From positions 1 to 13,449 of the forward strand of contig DZAQ01000031.1 in assembly GCA_022729615.1 (NCBI GenBank): a stretch of 13,449 nucleotides of DNA, read 5' to 3'. The DNA comes from Sulfurovum sp. Its GTDB lineage: Bacteria > Campylobacterota > Campylobacteria > Campylobacterales > Sulfurovaceae. This document shows, one piece after another, positions 1 to 7,744 of this stretch (the stretch's first letter is position 1; each line of letters starts with the position of its first letter). The notes under the pieces are model-generated. The model made no database searches. It saw only the letters and a program-made list of their open reading frames with translations, and was not told the DNA's origin. A program made the translations under genes and the position numbers.

Positions 1-50
1 AAATTATAAACTAAATTTTCATGGTTTGAGCTAAAAAATCTTTTTGTCTT

Positions 51-1157
51 TTAAATTTTTTGGATGTAAAGCGCCTCCAAAATACGGATCGCATTCTCAA
101 TCGCCAAGAGAGAAACGGTCTCAGAAGTCGTATGGTATCCTGTTGTCGGCAGCTGGAATGTCGTTCCTTGGATCGCCCCTTCACTCGCACTGACCAATCG
201 ACCCATTTCAGTACTCCCCAAGGAGTAGGTTGGCAGATCATTTGCGATAAGACCCTGGTTGAGGCTTTCAATATATTCATCTTTGAAACTATACGCTATT
301 TCGTATGCATCGCAAAGTTCGATAATCCTTTGTTTCATGGGAGAATCAAATGCGGCATTGGCATCTTTGTGCCGCAAAACGATACTTTGTTTGTCGGCAC
401 TTTGTCTATCGGGAAAAGGACTTGTATCAAGCACAAGCAGCGAATCCGTAGAGATATCATGACCCCGGAACCACTCAAGCAGATACCGCCAACTCCTTCC
501 GATCTCCTCTTCTGCCGTAAAAAATGCTCTTCCTTGATATCCCCTCTCGTAAAGATAAAGAATCATTGCTGCACTCAAAACATTATCCAGCTGTGCAGAG
601 AGATACCCATCTTCATACTGCAAAGTATCCATATATGCCACCGGGGTACCGGCGTAAACATACTCCAATCCTTTGACGCTGAACATCAAATTGGCTCTTC
701 GCTCACACAAGTAAGCATCGCTGATTTTACCCAGCCCCAAATAGCTTCCAGACCAAGGGTCGTACGCCTGAACACTCTGATTCATAAAACGGCTGATAAT
801 ACCTCTATAAGTTTTCTCCGAGACAGAATCACCGGTCAAGTCACCTCGGTTGTGTGCGATAAAAGCCGCATACTGAAACTCATTGGGTCCCGTGCAAACA
901 AGTCCATGCCTATCGATATGAGCGCTCAACATCCCGCTTTTGGGGTCATTTCCCTCTGTGACCAATACCCCCTCATAGAGTACCGTCTTGATGCCGATCT
1001 CTTCGAGTTCCCTCTTGAGCGTCAGAAAAAACGGATGCTCCGAACCTACAACCGAGGGTGTCCTCACAAGCTGTTTGAGAATATCCAAAAATCTATCCAA
1101 TCCCAACTGAGTTATCACGGGATTGCATGCCAATTGTGAAAGTGTCTCGCGTACCAT
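51..1157 (-). CDS. M42-like metallopeptidase (M42/M20 superfamily)
   Basis: A 368-residue predicted cytoplasmic di-metal peptidase; no signal peptide or membrane segment is visible. The superfamily ligand order is complete: H80-x-D82 in AHIDRHG, D191 in AQLDN, E216/E217 in TAEEEIG, D244 in VLDTSP, and H342 in the C-terminal TTGYHTTSE motif. The spacing and the late GYHT..E motif fit M42 aminopeptidases better than M20 carboxypeptidases, but the two clans are close and I cannot separate them firmly by eye. The M42 family includes glutamyl and leucyl aminopeptidases. The ATG is preceded by AGAGG about 9 bases upstream. The gene lies 30 bases after rimK on the same strand, so it is probably the last gene of a rimB-rimK-peptidase unit. 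No clear hairpin terminator follows; only an AT-rich tail (1-50) is visible. Substrate unknown. Confidence 0.85.
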   Translation of the reverse strand: MVRETLSQLACNPVITQLGLDRFLDILKQLVRTPSVVGSEHPFFLTLKRELEEIGIKTVLYEGVLVTEGNDPKSGMLSAHIDRHGLVCTGPNEFQYAAFIAHNRGDLTGDSVSEKTYRGIISRFMNQSVQAYDPWSGSYLGLGKISDAYLCERRANLMFSVKGLEYVYAGTPVAYMDTLQYEDGYLSAQLDNVLSAAMILYLYERGYQGRAFFTAEEEIGRSWRYLLEWFRGHDISTDSLLVLDTSPFPDRQSADKQSIVLRHKDANAAFDSPMKQRIIELCDAYEIAYSFKDEYIESLNQGLIANDLPTYSLGSTEMGRLVSASEGAIQGTTFQLPTTGYHTTSETVSLLAIENAIRILEALYIQKI

Positions 1158-1187
1158 TTTATTTTGCCTCTGTATAGAAAATTACCA

Positions 1188-2120
1188 TTAAGCTCCGATA
1201 CTATCTCGTCTTATCTTTCGCTTTTTTGGATTTATGGGACAATGCGGGGTGACACTGCGCTCGATATAATCCATAATTTTACCGGCAATATCAATATTGG
1301 TCACATTCTCTATGCCTTCAAGCCCCGGTGAGGAGTTCACCTCCATTACCAATGGTCCTCTTGAGGATGGTATCATATCTACACCGCACACACCAAGTCC
1401 CATCGCCTTGGCCGCCGCTATAGCCGTGCTCTTCTCTTTTCTGTTCAGCCTATAAGGGATTGCTGTACCGCCTTGATGGAGATTGGATCTAAAATCCCCT
1501 TCAGCCCCCTGACGCTTCATAGCGCCCACAACCTCTCCATCGACCACAAAAACCCTGATATCAGCGCCTCCCGCCTCTTCGATAAACTCTTGTACAAGCA
1601 AGTTTACTTCCATCCCATAAAAAGCGTCAAGCACCGACTTTGCCGCCTTTTCGGTATCCAAAAGTACTACTCCAACCCCCTGAGTACCCTCAAGTATCTT
1701 CAAAACCAACGGTGCGCCGCCGCTAAGCGCAAGCACATCTTTGGAGTTCGTTTTATTGGAGGCAAAGATGGTTTTTGGCATATCGACATCATGCTTTGAG
1801 AGTATCTGCAAACTTCTTAGCTTATCCCTGCTCCTTGCGATCGCAAGATTGCCGGCGACACTGAAGACTTCCATCATCTCAAAGTGCCGCACCATGGCTG
1901 TCCCGTAAAAGGTTCTGCTTGCGCCGATACGAGGGATGATCGCATCCGGCGCGGGGAGCTGTTCGCCCATATAGACCATATGGAGCTGCCCTTTGATGAT
2001 TTCGATACTGCAGCGCATATAATCGATGACGCGCACCTCCCACCCCTTGACTTCAGCAGCCTCTTTCAATCTTCTTGTTGAGTAGAGCTCGCTGTTTCTT
2101 GATAAAATATAGACTCTCAT
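1188..2120 (-). CDS. rimK: RimK-family ATP-grasp alpha-L-glutamate ligase
   Basis: A 310-residue ATP-grasp ligase. RimK proteins add glutamate residues to the C-terminus of ribosomal protein S6 (RpsF), and some homologues make poly-glutamate or modify cofactors. Visible landmarks are PRIGAS (63-68) in the N-terminal domain, the RSRDKLRSLQ stretch (96-105), the ATP-binding loop KILEGTQGVGV (141-151), QEFIEEAGGADIRVFV (177-192), GDFRSNLHQGG (208-218), and the Mg-binding VMEVNSSPGLEGIE (258-271). Length matches E. coli RimK (about 300). The last 15 residues are strongly basic (KKRKIRR), which is less typical. The ATG overlaps the upstream rimB stop as ATGA, with AAGGAG about 6 bases upstream, so the two are translationally coupled. 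Pairing with RimB favours the S6-modifying role over F420 or tetrahydromethanopterin glutamylation. Confidence 0.92.
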   Translation of the reverse strand: MRVYILSRNSELYSTRRLKEAAEVKGWEVRVIDYMRCSIEIIKGQLHMVYMGEQLPAPDAIIPRIGASRTFYGTAMVRHFEMMEVFSVAGNLAIARSRDKLRSLQILSKHDVDMPKTIFASNKTNSKDVLALSGGAPLVLKILEGTQGVGVVLLDTEKAAKSVLDAFYGMEVNLLVQEFIEEAGGADIRVFVVDGEVVGAMKRQGAEGDFRSNLHQGGTAIPYRLNRKEKSTAIAAAKAMGLGVCGVDMIPSSRGPLVMEVNSSPGLEGIENVTNIDIAGKIMDYIERSVTPHCPINPKKRKIRRDSIGA

Positions 2121-2548
2121 AACTCTCCTTTTGAACTCTTTGCTAAATACTCTTGTGAGACATCTACTAAAAATCGTTTATTCAAAAAATTCTTTCCAAG
2201 CAGCATCGGATATTTCATATCACTCCTATCTGTGAGTGTAATGGCAGTTTGGTACTTTTTGCCAAAAAAAGTGACTGTAACCTTGATGGATGGTCGCTGC
2301 TGCAACAGACCATTAGAGCTTCTCACCATCTTGATCTTGTATAGAGGAAGTTTTATTTTTCTTCCATGGTATGCCGTATGTATCTTATCAAGAAGTCTGA
2401 AATGGACAAAACCTTGATCATCGATCTCTATCTCGTCGCAATGCAGGGCATTCGAATCAGCGCCTGTATCAACTTTGGCATCAAGATCAAAAAGTTCCAA
2501 ATCCAAAATAGATATTCTCTCTATCTTGCCGATAATTTTTTTACTCAA
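2117..2548 (-). CDS. rimB: RimB-like retropepsin-fold protease (ATP-dependent zinc protease family)
   Basis: A 143-residue member of the family annotated as ATP-dependent zinc protease (PF05618). It has a retropepsin-like fold despite the zinc name. The hallmark AKVDTGADSNALHC (24-37) carries the presumed catalytic aspartate D27 in DTGA, and the C-terminal half keeps LTDRSDMKYPMLLGKNFL (105-122). In Pseudomonas, RimB is encoded with RimK and RimA, interacts with RimK and cleaves the poly-glutamate tail that RimK adds to RpsF. No RimA-like gene is seen here. The start is TTG at 2548, supported by AGAGGA about 6 bases upstream and by the reading MSKKIIGKIE. No ATG lies close upstream in frame. 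The 72-base gap before it (2549-2620) holds no convincing promoter or terminator; a weak TATC/GATA inverted repeat is the only structure. Confidence 0.85.
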   Translation of the reverse strand: MSKKIIGKIERISILDLELFDLDAKVDTGADSNALHCDEIEIDDQGFVHFRLLDKIHTAYHGRKIKLPLYKIKMVRSSNGLLQQRPSIKVTVTFFGKKYQTAITLTDRSDMKYPMLLGKNFLNKRFLVDVSQEYLAKSSKGEL

Positions 2549-2620
2549 GTTGTTTCCTCTCGTGATTTCAAAGAAAATCTCAGCACTCTACCGCAAATTG
2601 GTATCAAACTGATATAAATT

Positions 2621-4879
2621 CTAAAACAGATTGCTGTCATCATCCTCTTCGATTGTGATTGGCGCTTTGGTTTCGCCCGATTGGGCATCATTTTGATTAT
2701 TTACCCTGCCTCCATTGACACTTGATCCTCCATCCATATCCGGCTGATCCTCATCAAAAAACTGATCTTCTTGATACCTGCTGTTGCCTTTGGGGGCATC
2801 ACCTGTTTCGCCAAACATTTGCAAGAAATCATCCTCGATGGCGGGAGATTCGGTATTTTGCGCACCTTCTTGCTTCAGCTCGGCAATAATTGGATTTTGA
2901 TTCTCTCTTTGCCCTGCATCACTTGCATTTATCTCTTGACTCGGTTCAATATCAAAAGTCAATTTAAACGATCTCGGAATCGGGGAGATGGAGGTATAGA
3001 ACTCGCTCTTTCCGTTTGCAATCCCCTCAAAGAGACCTTCCGGTTTCTCAAATACCCGAGGTGTTTTCGGATAGCGCTGCAGTAGCTTTTTGTAGTAATA
3101 CGCAAATGCCGGCGCTGCCACCACTCCGCCTGTGCCATCCGTACCGATAGGGAGATTGTCATCGCGCCCAAACCACACTATCGTCTCGATCGTAGGTGAA
3201 TAGCCGCAAAACCAGGCATCTACATTCTCATTCGTTGTTCCTGTTTTGCCTGCAAGTTCGATTCCGGGTACCTGCGCACTCTTTCCGGTACCTCGGATAA
3301 TAGCATCTTTGAGCATATCGGTCATGAGATATGCCTGCTGCGGCTCAGTAAAATTGGCGATCTCTTTGGGTCTCGTCTCGAAGATCACCGCCCCCTCTTT
3401 GGAGATGATCTTGCTTACAAGTCTCGGTTCGATCATGTGTCCATAATTGGCAAATACTGAAAAGATTTGCGCCATTTTCAGCGGACTCAATCCCAAATTT
3501 CCAAGTGATATAGACATATCCGTCGGAATATCTTTGACATCAAGGAGTGCGAGACGATTTCTGATAGTTGAGACTCCGAGATCATAAACGAGATTCACCG
3601 TAGCAAGATTTCTAGAAAAAACCAATGCATCCCGAAGCGAGATCGGTCCCCGAAAGTCCCCCTCATAATTTTGAGGAGACCAGATGACCCTCTCGCCGTT
3701 TTTGTAATACTGAAAAGTTCTAGCCAGATCCGCCAGCATTGTAGCCGGATTGTAGCCCATATCAAGCGCCGTCTGATAGACAAATGGTTTAAATGCAGAT
3801 CCGGGCTGTCGGACGGTTTGGGTGACATTATTGTACGGGCTTTTTTTATAATCTACTCCGCCTACCATCGCTAGAATATCTCCGGTTTTACTCTCCACCG
3901 AGACTAAAGCAGCGCTCAGCGTCGAAGTGTTTGGATTTTCTTTGTACCTCACCATCGCCTTTTTGTAGGCAAACAAAAGAGCCTCTTTGGCAATCTCCTG
4001 CTGCTTGATATCGATAGTTGTATAGATTTGATAGCCTCCGGTTCGGATATCCCCAAATTGCCCTTTGAATGTCCTCAACACCTCATCGATGATAAAAGGA
4101 GCAACATTTTGCGTAAGTGTCGTCTGATAAATCTTTGGCGTCTCTTTGATCGCTTTGATATACGCCTCTTCGCTCACCCATCCGATACTTTTCATCCTAT
4201 AAAGCACACTGTTGGCTCTAGTCAAGGAGCGCTTGTAGTGCTTCACGGGGTTGAGATAGCTTGGAGCATTGGGCAGACCGACAAGCATTGCAGACTCTTT
4301 GAGGGTAAGTTCATGCAGCTCTTTATGAAAATACCCCTTTGCAGCTGTCTTGACACCATAATAGCCGTTTCCGAAAAATATCTCATTGAGATAGCGCTCG
4401 AGTATCTCCTCCTTGGAGAGGGCATTCTCTATTTTAAGCGCCAAAATCACCTCTTTGAGCTTTCGTCCCAGCTTTTTTTCACTTGTCAAAAGTTTATTTT
4501 TGATAAGCTGCTGAGTAAGCGTACTCCCCCCTTCGGCAAATTTCCTCTCCTTGATATCGATCACGATAGCGCGGATGATCGCATCGACATTGATACCGGG
4601 GTGTTCAAAAAACTGTGTATCCTCGACAGCGATCAACGCTTCGATCAAATCACCGGGGATCTCATCGTATCGGGCATAGAGACGGTGGTTTTTCTTGAAA
4701 AGATATGCGAGCTGCTCTCCATTGCGATCGAGAACCACAGAGGAGATCTCGGGCTTATAGTTGATCAGCTTATCCGCATCAAGCCGTATCTCTTGATAGG
4801 CATAGATAAATGCCGCGCTCAATGCAACCGCAAAGAGAAGCATCAATACTATCGAACCCTTGATAAAACCATGAATCAC
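2621..4879 (-). CDS. Class A penicillin-binding protein (PBP1A type)
   Basis: A 752-residue bifunctional peptidoglycan synthase that polymerises glycan from lipid II and cross-links it with its transpeptidase domain. A short cytoplasmic N-terminus is followed by one membrane anchor (about 8-28). The GT51 domain has the catalytic Glu86 in AVEDTQFFEH (84-93), GGSTLTQQ (117-124), and the downstream ERYLNEIFFGNGYYG (161-175). The transpeptidase has SAFK (S361, K364), SRN (422-424) and KTGT (545-548). All catalytic motifs are intact. Beyond about residue 645 comes a roughly 108-residue low-complexity acidic tail (bases 2624-2947), with about 25 D/E against about 6 K/R, ending in an EEDDD cluster; no fold is recognised there. 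The start is GTG, whose GTGA overlaps the ABC ATPase stop, with AGAGAGGA about 8 bases upstream. It is the last gene of the alaS operon. Confidence 0.93.
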   Translation of the reverse strand: MIHGFIKGSIVLMLLFAVALSAAFIYAYQEIRLDADKLINYKPEISSVVLDRNGEQLAYLFKKNHRLYARYDEIPGDLIEALIAVEDTQFFEHPGINVDAIIRAIVIDIKERKFAEGGSTLTQQLIKNKLLTSEKKLGRKLKEVILALKIENALSKEEILERYLNEIFFGNGYYGVKTAAKGYFHKELHELTLKESAMLVGLPNAPSYLNPVKHYKRSLTRANSVLYRMKSIGWVSEEAYIKAIKETPKIYQTTLTQNVAPFIIDEVLRTFKGQFGDIRTGGYQIYTTIDIKQQEIAKEALLFAYKKAMVRYKENPNTSTLSAALVSVESKTGDILAMVGGVDYKKSPYNNVTQTVRQPGSAFKPFVYQTALDMGYNPATMLADLARTFQYYKNGERVIWSPQNYEGDFRGPISLRDALVFSRNLATVNLVYDLGVSTIRNRLALLDVKDIPTDMSISLGNLGLSPLKMAQIFSVFANYGHMIEPRLVSKIISKEGAVIFETRPKEIANFTEPQQAYLMTDMLKDAIIRGTGKSAQVPGIELAGKTGTTNENVDAWFCGYSPTIETIVWFGRDDNLPIGTDGTGGVVAAPAFAYYYKKLLQRYPKTPRVFEKPEGLFEGIANGKSEFYTSISPIPRSFKLTFDIEPSQEINASDAGQRENQNPIIAELKQEGAQNTESPAIEDDFLQMFGETGDAPKGNSRYQEDQFFDEDQPDMDGGSSVNGGRVNNQNDAQSGETKAPITIEEDDDSNLF

Positions 4880-5565
4880 TCTCTAAATCCTCTCTTTGCA
4901 AAACCGGCATCGATGAGCGCTTTTGAATACTCTGTCTTGGGATTTTTCATCATCTCTTCGGCATCTCCAAATTCCACTACTCTTCCCTTTTGAAGCACCA
5001 AAATATCCCTACAAAGTCTCTGTGCTACGCCTATATCATGAGTGACAAAAAGCATCAAAAAGCCGATCTCTTTTTGTAATTGTATCAAGATTTTGACAAT
5101 ATCCTCTCGAAGCCGCGGATCAAGCGCCGTAGTCGGCTCATCAAGCAGCAGTAGTTTTGGACGGGATGCAAGTGCCATGGCGATGACGACGCGCTGGAGC
5201 TGACCGCCGCTCAACTCGCTAGGATACCGCTTCAAAAGCGACCGCTCCAAACCCAATGCCTCAAAAAGAAAATCGGCATTTTTCATAGGATGAAGCCATT
5301 GCCTCTGGATGGTTGTCATCTCTGAGAGAGCCGTAAAAGCATTTTGGGGGACAAACGAGAGCGTCTGACCGGGGATCAGATCAAAAGAGCTCTCGATTTG
5401 TATCGTTGACTTGAGATTGCTTGGCAGCAGACCCAGCAGAGCTTTAAGCGTCAGTGACTTGCCGCTGCCGCTTTCACCGACTAGTGCCAGAGAATCTCTG
5501 ATCTCAAAGGAGATATCCACCAATCTCTGCGCCGGAGTATCGATCTGCAGCCGGTTACACTTCAT
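4876..5565 (-). CDS. Orphan ABC transporter ATP-binding protein (Opp/Dpp/Nik-like)
   Basis: A 229-residue nucleotide-binding subunit. Visible motifs are Walker A GESGSGKS (30-37), Q-loop Q74 in FVPQN, signature LSGGQ (118-122), Walker B LLLLDEP with catalytic E143, D-loop ALD (147-149) and H-loop H176 in VTHD. The FVPQNAFTALSEM pattern and the GESGSGKS Walker A resemble the DppD/OppD/NikD group of peptide and nickel importers. At 229 residues it lacks the C-terminal extension typical of oligopeptide OppD/DppD. No permease or binding protein is encoded nearby, so the partner and substrate are unknown. The ATG overlaps the 3' end of the bioF-like gene by 11 bases, with AGAGGA 5 bases upstream. 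It overlaps the downstream PBP gene by 4 bases. Confidence 0.88.
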   Translation of the reverse strand: MKCNRLQIDTPAQRLVDISFEIRDSLALVGESGSGKSLTLKALLGLLPSNLKSTIQIESSFDLIPGQTLSFVPQNAFTALSEMTTIQRQWLHPMKNADFLFEALGLERSLLKRYPSELSGGQLQRVVIAMALASRPKLLLLDEPTTALDPRLREDIVKILIQLQKEIGFLMLFVTHDIGVAQRLCRDILVLQKGRVVEFGDAEEMMKNPKTEYSKALIDAGFAKRGFRE

Positions 5566-6652
5566 ACATTTCCTCTTGCAGAAGCCTCAAAGCACTTTTG
5601 ACTATTTGCTTGGGGACGCCCAATCTGGGAATAAGACGGATGATAGGCTCCGAGACCGTGGGTCTTCGGATGGCGCCAACCACCATCCCCTCCGCCTCAA
5701 ATCTCTTTTGAGCTCTCATCACCTCCTCGTTGGTAGTAAATCTCTTTGAGACGATTAGAGCCGGAATATCTCTTTTTAGGATTTTTTTGACAATTTTTTG
5801 CCGCTCGATGATCTTTTGATGATACTCTTTTGACTTTTTGGATATATGCTCTATATTATTGAGCGCAAGCGCAATATCGAAGAGGGAGGGGGCAGTCGAG
5901 TAGATGATCGGTTTCGCGCGGTTTTCCAAATAGGTAATAATCTCATGACTTGCCAAAATATAAGCGCCATAACTCCCAAAAGCCTTGCCTAGCGTACCCA
6001 TTTTGATATGATTGGGTTTTACTTCAATACCATAATACTCAAATACTCCCAAGAGCCTCTCTCCCACAACTCCAGAGCTGTGTGCCTCATCAACGATCAG
6101 CAGAGCTTCACTTTTTTGGGCAATTTCAAAAATCTCTTTTCGGCACATATCCCCGCTCATGGAGTAGATGCCTTCGATGGCGATAATATTGCGCTTGCCG
6201 CCGTATCTGCCTAATTTTTCAAGCAAGTCATCCGGATCATTATGGCGAAAATAGATGACCTTCTCAGACAAAAGTTTCGCTGCCATCACACCGCTGGCAT
6301 GATACTCCTCATCCATGAAAAGCCTGTCACCTTTGCGAACCAGCGACTCAATGAGGGCGATATTGGCGAGAAACCCTGAACCCACCGCCAAACCTCTCTC
6401 AAATCCATTGAGCACGGCAATGCGCTCTTCAAATCTCGCATGAATGGAATGATAGCCATTGACAAGCATACTTGCCTTGGGGGCGAAAGTCGAATAATTC
6501 TCAACCAATCTGACCGTTTTGCGGAACTGTTTTTTGTTATTAGCAAGTCCAAGATAGTCATTACTCGCCAAATCGACCAAATGCGCGTCAAAAACCCTTC
6601 GCTCTCTAAACCGACCGGCATGCTTGAGCGCTTCTATCTCTTTATGATACAT
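5555..6652 (-). CDS. bioF: 8-amino-7-oxononanoate synthase-like PLP enzyme
   Basis: A 365-residue alpha-oxoamine synthase of fold-type I. BioF condenses pimeloyl-ACP/CoA with alanine, the first committed step of biotin ring assembly. Visible landmarks are LASNDYLGL (28-36), the substrate-region MLVNGYHSIH (62-71), H118 in EEYHASG, EGIYSMSGD (160-168), the PLP-binding D188 and H191 in IVDEAHSSGVVG, and the Schiff-base lysine K223 in TLGKAFGSYGAY. The text resembles what I recall of the Helicobacter pylori BioF, including KASMLVNGYH. Glycine C-acetyltransferase (Kbl) and serine palmitoyltransferase are related alternatives; length and context fit BioF better, but no other bio gene is in the window. 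The ATG has GGGAG 5 bases upstream and overlaps the maf stop by 11 bases. Confidence 0.8.
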   Translation of the reverse strand: MYHKEIEALKHAGRFRERRVFDAHLVDLASNDYLGLANNKKQFRKTVRLVENYSTFAPKASMLVNGYHSIHARFEERIAVLNGFERGLAVGSGFLANIALIESLVRKGDRLFMDEEYHASGVMAAKLLSEKVIYFRHNDPDDLLEKLGRYGGKRNIIAIEGIYSMSGDMCRKEIFEIAQKSEALLIVDEAHSSGVVGERLLGVFEYYGIEVKPNHIKMGTLGKAFGSYGAYILASHEIITYLENRAKPIIYSTAPSLFDIALALNNIEHISKKSKEYHQKIIERQKIVKKILKRDIPALIVSKRFTTNEEVMRAQKRFEAEGMVVGAIRRPTVSEPIIRLIPRLGVPKQIVKSALRLLQEEMYEV

Positions 6653-7211
6653 ACTCTCTCCCTTTGCCGATCCAAGGCAAAACTCTCTCTACTTGCAAAC
6701 CCATTGCCGTACTCTCAAGTCCATCTGCGCTTTGTATATATTTTTTGCAAAAACCCTCCACCATACACCCTCCGGCTTTCCCCTCCCACAAACCGCTCTG
6801 CAGATATGCTTCGAGTTTTTCCGGATCAAAAGGGGCAAACCGGTAGTGGGTCGCTGAGATATCACTCAGCAGCAGAGTTGATGAGCGGTAGTGCAACGAA
6901 GTGATGATAGAGATACGGGAACCGCTTTGCATTTGCAAGATACGCCTCGCCTCTTCTGCGCTTTTTGGTTTGCGCAAGATGGTTCCATCAGCAGCAGATA
7001 TCACCGTATCGGCGCAGAGCAGAGGCATATCAAGCCCATAAAGGGCGACGGCCGCTTCAAGCTTCCCCTTGCTTGCCAAATAGACAAACTCCTTGGCGCT
7101 CCGGCAGACGATCTGCTCTTCATCAAACGGGGAGGATTTTTGAATATACTTTACCCCAAAACGATCCAAAAGCAACGCCCTTGATTCGGAAGCGGAGCAG
7201 AGGCAGAGCAT
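6642..7211 (-). CDS. maf: Maf-family nucleotide pyrophosphatase
   Basis: A 189-residue Maf protein. The family hydrolyses non-canonical or specific nucleoside triphosphates (dTTP/UTP or m7GTP subgroups) and is linked to septation arrest in Bacillus. Visible motifs are SASESR (6-11), the catalytic-Asp motif CADTVI (66-71, D68), RKPKSAEEARRIL (80-92), and a C-terminal YLQSGLWEGKAGGCMVEG (136-153). The usual SGxxHxVxT is altered to SGSRISIIT (96-104), so the histidine is replaced, and the subgroup cannot be assigned by eye. I chose the ATG at 7211. It shares one base with the upstream stop (TGATG), has AGAGGA 5 bases upstream, and places the SASESR motif at the normal distance. A longer frame opens with a TTG at 7241 but adds an unconserved 10-residue extension. 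Confidence 0.87.
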   Translation of the reverse strand: MLCLCSASESRALLLDRFGVKYIQKSSPFDEEQIVCRSAKEFVYLASKGKLEAAVALYGLDMPLLCADTVISAADGTILRKPKSAEEARRILQMQSGSRISIITSLHYRSSTLLLSDISATHYRFAPFDPEKLEAYLQSGLWEGKAGGCMVEGFCKKYIQSADGLESTAMGLQVERVLPWIGKGREYVS

Positions 7212-7744
7212 CAGAATCCTCTCAGCGTGATACCCATCCAAAGAGCTATCAACCCAAGGAGGATATTTATAGGCAAAAGGAGTTTCGGAATAAGCACAAC
7301 ACTCTCTTTCGCCAATACCAAATCACCGCTATCGTAAAATTTTTGCCCTTTTTTGCGCTTGAGGAACATCCAACTGAAATTCATCGCCATCACCATCCAA
7401 ATCACCTCTTTGACATGCACCAACTGATAAGTCATATAGGCGCTTTGAGAGATGATATTACCTGACGCGTCCACAGCTGCCGCACGAAATCCCAGACCTA
7501 CCGCCATCACGATCGCAGTCAAAAGAAGCAGGATGATAAAAGGAGTTACGATATGAAAAAATTTGCCCATGATAGCAAGTGTTCGACCGAGCCTTATCTT
7601 TGGATCCTCGATCATCTGAAGATTGGGATGCACGGCAAAACGAATCGCGATCATACCGCCTACCCAGACAAAAGCGCTCAAAACATGCAAAAAGATGATC
7701 TCGTGCGCATACGCACCAAAGAACTCCGCCATCGCGGCTTTCAT
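7211..7744 (-). CDS. Four-helix integral membrane protein, CopD/HemJ-like
   Basis: A 177-residue inner-membrane protein with four predicted helices (about 14-36, 62-86, 107-128, 150-172) and a basic cytoplasmic loop (KRKKGQK, 129-135). Helix 1 reads LHVLSAFVWVGGM (19-31), with H20 in the position of the conserved helix-1 histidine of CopD and HemJ-type proteins. Helix 3 opens with VHVKEVIW (109-116), giving a His-x-Lys pair (H110, K112) like that in HemJ. VHPNLQMIEDP (38-48) after helix 1 also resembles the HemJ layout. HemJ oxidises protoporphyrinogen IX; CopD-type proteins are copper-resistance membrane proteins. Which applies is not decided, and it could be an uncharacterised relative. The ATG at 7744 shares one base with the alaS stop (TGATG); an adjacent in-frame TTG is less likely. 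GAGGG lies 9 bases upstream. Confidence 0.75.
   Translation of the reverse strand: MKAAMAEFFGAYAHEIIFLHVLSAFVWVGGMIAIRFAVHPNLQMIEDPKIRLGRTLAIMGKFFHIVTPFIILLLLTAIVMAVGLGFRAAAVDASGNIISQSAYMTYQLVHVKEVIWMVMAMNFSWMFLKRKKGQKFYDSGDLVLAKESVVLIPKLLLPINILLGLIALWMGITLRGF

Noticed and set aside
1..50. AT-rich tail after the M42-like gene, considered as a terminator
   Set aside because: It holds A- and T-runs but no GC stem, so an intrinsic terminator is not supported.
60..1139. A 359-codon open frame on the plus strand opposite the M42-like gene
   Set aside because: It starts with TTG without a ribosome-binding site and has no recognisable domain, while the opposite strand has a full set of metal ligands. 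It is an antisense shadow.
2549..2620. 72-base gap upstream of rimB, considered as a promoter or terminator region
   Set aside because: Candidate -10 and -35 hexamers are badly spaced and the only inverted repeat is 4 bp, so no site is claimed.
4028..4993. A 321-codon plus-strand open frame opposite the PBP and ABC ATPase genes
   Set aside because: It spans two confirmed minus-strand genes, has no motif and no upstream ribosome-binding site. It is a shadow of their codon bias.
7212..7241. Longer maf start (TTG at 7241)
   Set aside because: It adds an unconserved extension before the SASESR motif, whereas the ATG at 7211 has a good ribosome-binding site and a TGATG junction.
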